From: Verrucomicrobiota bacterium
GTDB taxonomy: Bacteria > Verrucomicrobiota > Verrucomicrobiia > Verrucomicrobiales > Verrucomicrobiaceae
Assembly (NCBI GenBank): GCA_023429545.1
Contig: JAEYUU010000681.1
Location: forward strand, 1 to 10,581
Length of the DNA: 10,581 bases
Reading direction: 5' to 3'
In this document: positions 5,772 to 10,581 of the stretch, one piece after another
Position numbering within the stretch: the first letter of the stretch is position 1
How the letters are laid out: every line of letters begins with the position of its first letter
Position numbers and translations under genes: made by a program
The notes under the pieces: generated by a model
Told to the model about the DNA's origin: nothing
Seen by the model: the letters and a program-made list of their open reading frames with translations, nothing else
The model's database searches: none

Positions 5772-8513
5772 TCATGCCGCCCTGCCGGCGTCTTTGGGTG
5801 CCTGAGGGGGCGGCGCGATGGCAACAAACCCCTCGGGGTCCAACATCAGCCCCTCCAGACGCACCGGGGTCGAACTCCCGGCAAAGAGGTGGCTGAGAAC
5901 CAAGGTGCGGCCTTCCTGGTGCGCCGCCAGGCCGGGGAGCACGTGGCCGAAGTTGCCGGGATAGTGGCCCCGTTGCAGGCCCTCCTCATTCACTGGCATC
6001 TTTGGATTCGGGACGCTGAGCGTGAGAAGTACTCCAGTCCCGACATCGAAAAGAGCCGGCCACGGGCCTGGATTTTTCGGAACCGGGCCACCTCCGGGCG
6101 ATGCATCCACAGTTGCCGGCGGGGCGGGAAGACCACCTTCCTTGGCCGCTGTGGCTTCCATGAGTACCACGGCGAAGTCCCAGAGCCCCGGCTTGCAGCC
6201 AGCGAGAGACACGCTGTCTCCAATCGCCACGATGCGCCCGCCGCTGGCCTTCCGTTTCTCTGCCTGCGCCACCTCCGTGCACATGTCGAGTTTGCGCAGC
6301 CTGGGCAGGGCGGAAAGGAAGGTGCTGGCGAGCGGATGTGTGTCTTTGATCAGCAGGAGGAGCGCGTCGTCTTCGTGAAGCAGGCTCGTATCAAGGATGC
6401 GCGATGCGTTCGCCCACGCTTTCCTGGCCTCTGCCGTACCGAGCGTGGTTCCACCAGGCATGACGAGCCGCGGCACATGCAGTACTCGCCGCCGTGTGAA
6501 GAAAGCCTCTGCGCCCAGCGCCATCAGTGCCTCACGCACCCTTGTCACCGTGGCGTCCTTGGCATCCATCGGCTCGCCGAACCAGATATTCACGCGATAC
6601 GGCAGCGCCTTGGGCACCTTCTTGAAAAAACGCCCGCCTTCGAAGCTGAAGATGCTGCCCCACAATCCATCCTGAAAGACGGGTTGCACACGCACATTCT
6701 CCCCGGCCATGCGCGCCATGAGCTCATAGCCCCGGTGCACTTGATTGAGGAAGCCAGTGCGGGAGAGCTGCCCTTCGGGGAAAAGCGCCACGGCGTTCCC
6801 TTCCTTCAGCGAGTCGGCGACGGTGCGAACGGCCTCCTTTGCCTTGGTCGCGGAGATGGGCACCGTGCCGAAGAGCTTGAGGAACCACTGCATCCACTTG
6901 ATCTTGTAGAGCGAGTCCAGCATCACGAAGCGCACCATGCGCTCAGAGCTCATGCCGAGCATCAGGGCATCCGCATAGCTCACATGATTGGGCAGGACGA
7001 GGAGCGGACCCTCCTTGGGCATGCGATCCTCATGGTGGACACGGACGCGGTAGAACGTGCGGACAATGATGTTGACCACGATCACCAGCAGATTGCGTGG
7101 CAGGAGCCGTGTGATGAATATGGCGGCACCCAATGTGAGCGGCACCATCACAAGGAGCTGGGCCCAGGCAGGAACACCCAGAAGCAGCATGCCCTTCACG
7201 AGGATGATGTTTGCCACGATGCCACCCACACAATCCATGAGGTTCATGGCGGAGAGGATGCGGCCGCGCTCCGCAGGCTTGCAGCGATCCTGCACAAAGG
7301 CATAGAGCGGTGTCATGAAGGCTCCGCCTGCCATGCCCACCCCGATCAGGGAAATGTAGATCATGGGGTGCACCGGCTGGAGTCCGCTCCAGAGCAACGA
7401 AGCGGCGAGGAAGTACCCGGAGAGCGGCACGAGTCCCAGCTCGATCTTCTTCCGGCACACATATCCCGCAATCACGCTGCCCAGCATGATGCCGATGCCG
7501 AGCATGGCAGGCATCATGGAGAGTTCACGGGACACCGCACTGTCATCCGTGGGGTGCAAGTCATGTGCCAGCGTCACCAGCATGCTGCCCACCGCATTCG
7601 ACATGAACCAGAAGTAGGTCACGCCCAGCGCGGCCAGCTTGATGGACCGGTAGGAGAACAGCAGCTTCAGGTGCGAGAAATGCTCAGTCCAGATGCCTTT
7701 GTGAAACCTTAGCGCCTCATGTGAGGGCGTCTTCTTGATCAGGAGTGAGCCCACGATCTGCAACCCTGCGATCGCAGTGACCATGATCAGAAGGACTGAC
7801 ACGGCATGCCAGGCAGTATCATGATGTTGCTGGGCTATCGCATTGTGAAATCCGAGCCACACATGTTCCACCACGCCGTTGGCGTGAGCCAGGGGAGCGA
7901 ACGTCTCGACCACCTTCATCCGCTCGGTCATCGGCTGGATCTTGTGGCCGAACCACCAGCCCGCGAGACCCATGCCCGCCAGGATGCCGACGAAATTCGT
8001 GAGCTGGAGCGTGCCGCTCGCGGAACCCATGCGACGGGATCCCACCAGCTCCTTCACAATGCCGTACTTCGCCGGACTGAAGAAAGCGGCCTGCGTGGCC
8101 AGCAGGAAGAAACAACCCAGGCTGAGCCACAAGGTCATCTGCGTGTCACGCAAGCCGTGTACTGCAAGGAACAGCGCAAAAATCGCCACCTGCACCACCT
8201 GCATCCAGAACATCACCTTTGTCTTGGAAAAACGATCGCTGAGCCATCCCGCCACTGGTGCAAAGAGCACATAGGGCAGCGAGAAGATGGCCCCAAGATA
8301 CACCTGCATGGAAGAGCCCAGATCCGTTCCCTTGGCCACGACACCCGCGAATGCCACGAGCAGGATTTTTACGAAATTGTCATTGAATGCATTCAGGGCC
8401 TGCACCCCGATCATCGCCCAGTAGGATCGCTGGTTTTCCGGTGGGAGATGGACGGCATTGTCCAGCTCAGGGGTGGCGGTGACGTCGGAGACGGGTGCGG
8501 GAGCGGAAGACAT
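5772..8513 (-). CDS. LplT-like MFS transporter fused to PlsC acyltransferase, with vestigial adenylation domain
   Basis: A 913-residue inner-membrane fusion. Residues 30-475 are a major-facilitator transporter of the lysophospholipid (LplT) type: AFNDNFVKI in helix 1, the loop motif GWLSDRFSKTKV (89-100) and AAFFSPAKYGIVKELV (142-157). Residues 485-680 are a glycerolipid acyltransferase with the catalytic HX4D box NHVSYAD (His510, Asp515) and the FPEGQLSRTG block (578-587). In E. coli the flippase LplT and the acyltransferase-synthetase Aas are separate and re-acylate lysophosphatidylethanolamine; one-chain fusions of transporter, acyltransferase and AMP-binding domain occur in other bacteria. 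Here the last 225 residues look like a shrunken AMP-binding domain lacking its signature loop (see findings), so the acyl-ACP synthetase step is probably lost. The start at MSSAPAP has no Shine-Dalgarno site. Likely role: lysophospholipid uptake and re-acylation. Confidence 0.9.
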   Translation of the reverse strand: MSSAPAPVSDVTATPELDNAVHLPPENQRSYWAMIGVQALNAFNDNFVKILLVAFAGVVAKGTDLGSSMQVYLGAIFSLPYVLFAPVAGWLSDRFSKTKVMFWMQVVQVAIFALFLAVHGLRDTQMTLWLSLGCFFLLATQAAFFSPAKYGIVKELVGSRRMGSASGTLQLTNFVGILAGMGLAGWWFGHKIQPMTERMKVVETFAPLAHANGVVEHVWLGFHNAIAQQHHDTAWHAVSVLLIMVTAIAGLQIVGSLLIKKTPSHEALRFHKGIWTEHFSHLKLLFSYRSIKLAALGVTYFWFMSNAVGSMLVTLAHDLHPTDDSAVSRELSMMPAMLGIGIMLGSVIAGYVCRKKIELGLVPLSGYFLAASLLWSGLQPVHPMIYISLIGVGMAGGAFMTPLYAFVQDRCKPAERGRILSAMNLMDCVGGIVANIILVKGMLLLGVPAWAQLLVMVPLTLGAAIFITRLLPRNLLVIVVNIIVRTFYRVRVHHEDRMPKEGPLLVLPNHVSYADALMLGMSSERMVRFVMLDSLYKIKWMQWFLKLFGTVPISATKAKEAVRTVADSLKEGNAVALFPEGQLSRTGFLNQVHRGYELMARMAGENVRVQPVFQDGLWGSIFSFEGGRFFKKVPKALPYRVNIWFGEPMDAKDATVTRVREALMALGAEAFFTRRRVLHVPRLVMPGGTTLGTAEARKAWANASRILDTSLLHEDDALLLLIKDTHPLASTFLSALPRLRKLDMCTEVAQAEKRKASGGRIVAIGDSVSLAGCKPGLWDFAVVLMEATAAKEGGLPAPPATVDASPGGGPVPKNPGPWPALFDVGTGVLLTLSVPNPKMPVNEEGLQRGHYPGNFGHVLPGLAAHQEGRTLVLSHLFAGSSTPVRLEGLMLDPEGFVAIAPPPQAPKDAGRAA

Positions 8514-8616
8514 TGGAAACTGGCGCGCATGTAGGCACAGGGAGCGCGGGTCAGAAAGGGAAATCCCTCATCACGTACCGCGGTTGGGGGTCGCAGCGCC
8601 GCGGGAGCACATTTTC

Positions 8617-8645
8617 TCGACAATCATCGTGCTGTTCGATAGAGT
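8617..8645 (+). promoter_or_regulatory. Promoter predicting a leaderless mRNA for the ExbD-like gene
   Basis: TCGACA (8617-8622, 5 of 6 to TTGACA) and TAGAGT (8640-8645, 4 of 6 to TATAAT) are separated by exactly 17 bp. The expected start point, 7 bp past the -10 box, is the A of the ATG at 8652. The best promoter match in the window therefore predicts a transcript with no 5' leader, consistent with no Shine-Dalgarno site being present. The rest of 8514-8651 shows no better signal for the divergent transporter gene. Confidence 0.5.
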
Positions 8646-8651
8646 TTCTCC

Positions 8652-9155
8652 ATGCACGTTGCGCTCGAAGTCAGTGGTGGTGCACGAAGACTGTGGTCTC
8701 TGCCCCTGTCAGTAGATGCCCTATTGCACTACTGCATGCTCGGCAGTTGTTATGGCTGTTTCCTGGGATGCTTGGCCACCCTGTGGATCGCGACGACGGA
8801 TTTTCCCGGGCGGGAGCGCGTGTTCCAGTTTCATCGGGCCTCCCCTGTCGAGACGGATGCCGCGCATTCTGCCCATGTGGACAGCGTCATCGAACTGAAT
8901 GCAGACGGCAGCTTGTCACTGGATGGCAGGAGCATGGGAGACAAAGGAGACAGACAGCTTCAAACGCTGACGGGTGCACTCCTGCTGCGCCAGGAAAGGC
9001 ATGGCGCAGCAGCGCCAGTCGTCATCCGCGCGGCGCCGCTGGCCACTCATGGTCGCATCGTCGATGTGCTCAATGCCCTCACCCGGGCGGGATCGCCTGG
9101 ATATGTCCTGTTGTTTGCGGAGGCTCCGGCGGACGAGATGCCCTGGCGGAACTAG
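8652..9155 (+). CDS. ExbD/TolR-like protein, orphan
   Basis: A 167-residue protein with a short cytoplasmic N-terminus, one membrane helix (about 25-48, HYCMLGSCYGCFLGCLATLWIA) and a periplasmic domain (76-157). The domain reads VIELNADGSLSLDG (79-92), then PVVIRAAPLATHGRIVDVLNALTRAG (122-147) and YVLLFAEAP. That is the ExbD/TolR pattern of 'i.l..dG.i.l.g', a helix, 'v.I.ad....y..vv.vl...r.aG'. ExbD-type proteins couple the proton gradient, through a conserved Asp at the start of the membrane helix, to work at the outer membrane. Asp22 here lies just before the helix and might serve, but its alignment is unsure. No exbB/motA-like partner or TonB gene is in the window. Four cysteines crowd the helix. 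It could be a diverged non-motor relative. The gene converges on cutA with a 10-bp gap. Confidence 0.6.
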   Translation: MHVALEVSGGARRLWSLPLSVDALLHYCMLGSCYGCFLGCLATLWIATTDFPGRERVFQFHRASPVETDAAHSAHVDSVIELNADGSLSLDGRSMGDKGDRQLQTLTGALLLRQERHGAAAPVVIRAAPLATHGRIVDVLNALTRAGSPGYVLLFAEAPADEMPWRN

Positions 9156-9165
9156 CACCGGGATT

Positions 9166-9489
9166 TCACTCCGGAACCGTCATCTCCCGTACCCACTGCG
9201 CGTACGCCGGATGCACGCGCGAGGCAGGTACGGCCACGATCTCCGGCACGTCATAGGGATGCAGTTCCTTCAACCGCGCCTCCAGCGTGGGGTACATCGC
9301 CACCGTGGTCTTGATGAGTCCCAGCACTTCATTGGAAGATTCCATCTCCCCCTTCCATTGATAGATGGACTCAACCCCCGGAAGGAGATTCACGCATGCG
9401 GTCAGGCGACTCTTCACGAGCGCCTGGGCGATGCGCGTCGCGGCATCCCGATCCGGGAAGGTGCAAAAGACAACAAGGACGTCCTCCAT
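9166..9489 (-). CDS. cutA: CutA1 divalent-ion tolerance family protein
   Basis: A 107-residue cytosolic protein of the CutA1 family, which forms very stable trimers. In E. coli it was linked to copper tolerance, but its biochemical role is still unsettled. Family landmarks are in order: AQALVKSRLTACVN (21-34), SIYQWKGE (41-48), Glu54, KTT (60-62), the signature HPYDVPEI (77-84) and a C-terminal YAQWV (96-100). No signal peptide is present and the length is typical. The start codon overlaps the edge of a 10-bp palindrome (ATCCATGGAT at about 9491-9500), and no Shine-Dalgarno site precedes it. It is divergent from the histidine kinase across a 105-bp gap and converges on the ExbD-like gene. No link to either neighbour is evident. 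Confidence 0.94.
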   Translation of the reverse strand: MEDVLVVFCTFPDRDAATRIAQALVKSRLTACVNLLPGVESIYQWKGEMESSNEVLGLIKTTVAMYPTLEARLKELHPYDVPEIVAVPASRVHPAYAQWVREMTVPE

Positions 9490-9594
9490 GATCCATGGAT
9501 ACAGCCGGTGTGACCGAAATCTGCAATTAAAGATTCCGTCCCGCGCTTCCCTGCGTTTTGTTGTCGCCTGACACCCTTACGTCCTTGAATTGAA

Positions 9595-10581
9595 ATGAAA
9601 TCCGGGTTCTTCGACAAGATCGTCAAGCGCATGGACCGGCTCGAGCCGGGGGAGGTGCAGCGTTATCTGATCCGCCTGGTGCAGGAGAAGGGCTTCTTTG
9701 AAAAGGTATTCGAGGCTCTGCAGGAGGGTGTGATCCTGCTCGATGGCGAGGGCACCGTGACGTATGTGAACCGTGCCGCGTGCGGGTTCTTCGGCTTTGA
9801 ACGGGAGCTCATCGTGGGTCGGAAACTGGCTGAGGGGGTGCGTGGCTTTGACTGGGAGGCGCTGGCGAAGTCCGGCGGTTCGGTCAGCCGCGACCTGGAG
9901 GTCTTCTATCCGGAGAACCGCTACCTGAATTTCTACGTCACCGCGATCGATGAGCATGAGGACCTGGGCTTCGTGATGCTCATCCGGGACGTCACCCAAT
10001 TCCGCAAGCTGACGGAGGAGAAGATCGAGAGCGAGCGCATGACGGCGCTCACCCTGCTGGCGGCTGGGGTGGCGCACGAGCTGGGAAACCCACTCAACTC
10101 CCTCACCATCCACCTCCAGCTCATGGAGCGGAGATTGAAGAAAATCAAAGGGAAGGAGGCGCCCCAGCTTCTGGAAATGCTCTCCGTGGCCCAAGGCGAG
10201 ATCAAGCGACTGGATTTCATCATCGGCCAGTTTCTTGCCGCCATCCGACCGACCCAGCCACAGCTCCAGCGCACCCAGGTGAATGATCTCATTCGCGAGG
10301 CGGCACAGTTCCTCACGCCAGAGCTCCAGCAGGGCCGGGTGAAGGTGAAGCTCGATCTCGCAGCAGGCCTCCCCGCAGCACCCCTGGACGCCAGCCAAAT
10401 GAAGCAGGCCTTCTACAACCTGATCCGCAACGCGGCCCAGGCCATGCCCAACGGCGGCACCCTGACCATCACCAGCAGCTTCAATGATTACGAGATGCGC
10501 CTCAGCTTCGCCGACTCCGGCAAGGGCATTTCCACGGCGAACATGAGCAACCTCTTCCAGCCCTTCTTCACCACGCGGAAG
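9595..10581 (+). CDS. PAS-domain sensor histidine kinase, 3' end outside window
   Basis: 329 residues are visible and the frame is open to the right edge. There is no signal peptide or membrane helix, so this is a cytoplasmic sensor. A short N-terminal region precedes a PAS domain (about 35-135: GVILLDGEGTVTYVNRAACGFFGFEREL, then LGFVMLIRDVTQFRKL). A dimerisation and phosphoacceptor helix follows, with the H-box HELGNPLNSL (161-170, phosphorylated His161), then the ATPase domain with N-box NLIRNAAQAM (275-284), G1 box DSGKGIS (307-313) and the F-box start FQPFFTTRK (321-329). The H-box and GHKL layout resemble NtrB/AtoS-type kinases, which often pair with sigma54 activators. The response regulator must lie outside the window. 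An in-frame TGA 9 nt upstream makes ATG 9595 the first possible start. There is no Shine-Dalgarno site. The C-terminal ATP-lid and G2 box fall outside. Confidence 0.93.
   Translation, partial: MKSGFFDKIVKRMDRLEPGEVQRYLIRLVQEKGFFEKVFEALQEGVILLDGEGTVTYVNRAACGFFGFERELIVGRKLAEGVRGFDWEALAKSGGSVSRDLEVFYPENRYLNFYVTAIDEHEDLGFVMLIRDVTQFRKLTEEKIESERMTALTLLAAGVAHELGNPLNSLTIHLQLMERRLKKIKGKEAPQLLEMLSVAQGEIKRLDFIIGQFLAAIRPTQPQLQRTQVNDLIREAAQFLTPELQQGRVKVKLDLAAGLPAAPLDASQMKQAFYNLIRNAAQAMPNGGTLTITSSFNDYEMRLSFADSGKGISTANMSNLFQPFFTTRK

Noticed and set aside
5889-7712. 607-codon plus-strand open frame opposite the transporter-acyltransferase gene
   Set aside because: It is His/Arg/Glu-rich with no motif and is the antisense shadow of a clearly real MFS-PlsC coding sequence in GC-rich DNA.
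9491-9500. Palindrome ATCCATGGAT next to the cutA start as an operator
   Set aside because: Ten bases of perfect palindrome alone are too short to call an operator; no second copy was seen in the window.
1-10581. CRISPR array, insertion sequence or toxin-antitoxin pair
   Set aside because: No regularly spaced repeats, no transposase-like frame and no terminal inverted repeats were seen; the RHH-like frame has no visible toxin partner.

Overview
The window is a GC-rich bacterial chromosome segment. Most of it is compact housekeeping sequence, with a gene-poor accessory-looking patch at the left end. I infer a Verrucomicrobiota-like organism. The inference rests on the gene mix, on a small ribbon-helix-helix-like protein of a style I associate with that phylum, on the general lack of Shine-Dalgarno sites, and on a giant MFS-acyltransferase fusion. 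No marker gene present settles the phylum.

Left end (1-630): no convincing intact gene. There is the edge of a possible minus-strand ribbon-helix-helix protein and a possible plus-strand C-terminus, followed by about 370 bp without a recognisable gene. This patch abuts the 3' end of a complete tRNA-Cys(GCA) gene (minus strand, CCA encoded), a common place for mobile-DNA insertion. Positions 897-1658 encode a membrane-anchored protein that resembles DUF4230 proteins, with a candidate promoter almost on top of its start codon.

Middle (1725-5669): trxB (thioredoxin reductase, minus) is divergent from ribE (riboflavin synthase alpha), which is followed after 9 bp by a DedA/VTT-family membrane protein. 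On the minus strand come rplU-rpmA (ribosomal proteins L21 and L27) with a strong intrinsic terminator, then a lipoprotein and a small one-helix membrane protein that are probably cotranscribed.

Right end (5772-10581): a 913-residue minus-strand protein fuses an LplT-like MFS transporter to a PlsC-type acyltransferase. Its C-terminus is what looks like a collapsed, catalytically dead AMP-binding (acyl-ACP synthetase) domain. Divergent from it is an orphan ExbD/TolR-like protein with a well-formed promoter that predicts a leaderless mRNA. It converges on cutA, which is divergent from a PAS-containing soluble histidine kinase that runs off the window.

The functional themes are redox/flavin metabolism (TrxB is a flavoprotein and RibE makes riboflavin), translation, and the cell envelope (DedA, LplT-PlsC fusion, lipoprotein, ExbD-like protein). 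I see no CRISPR array, insertion sequence, intact integrase or multi-gene defence system. The most unusual items are the vestigial adenylation domain, the leaderless ExbD-like orphan with a cysteine-rich membrane helix, and the relic-like DNA beside the tRNA.
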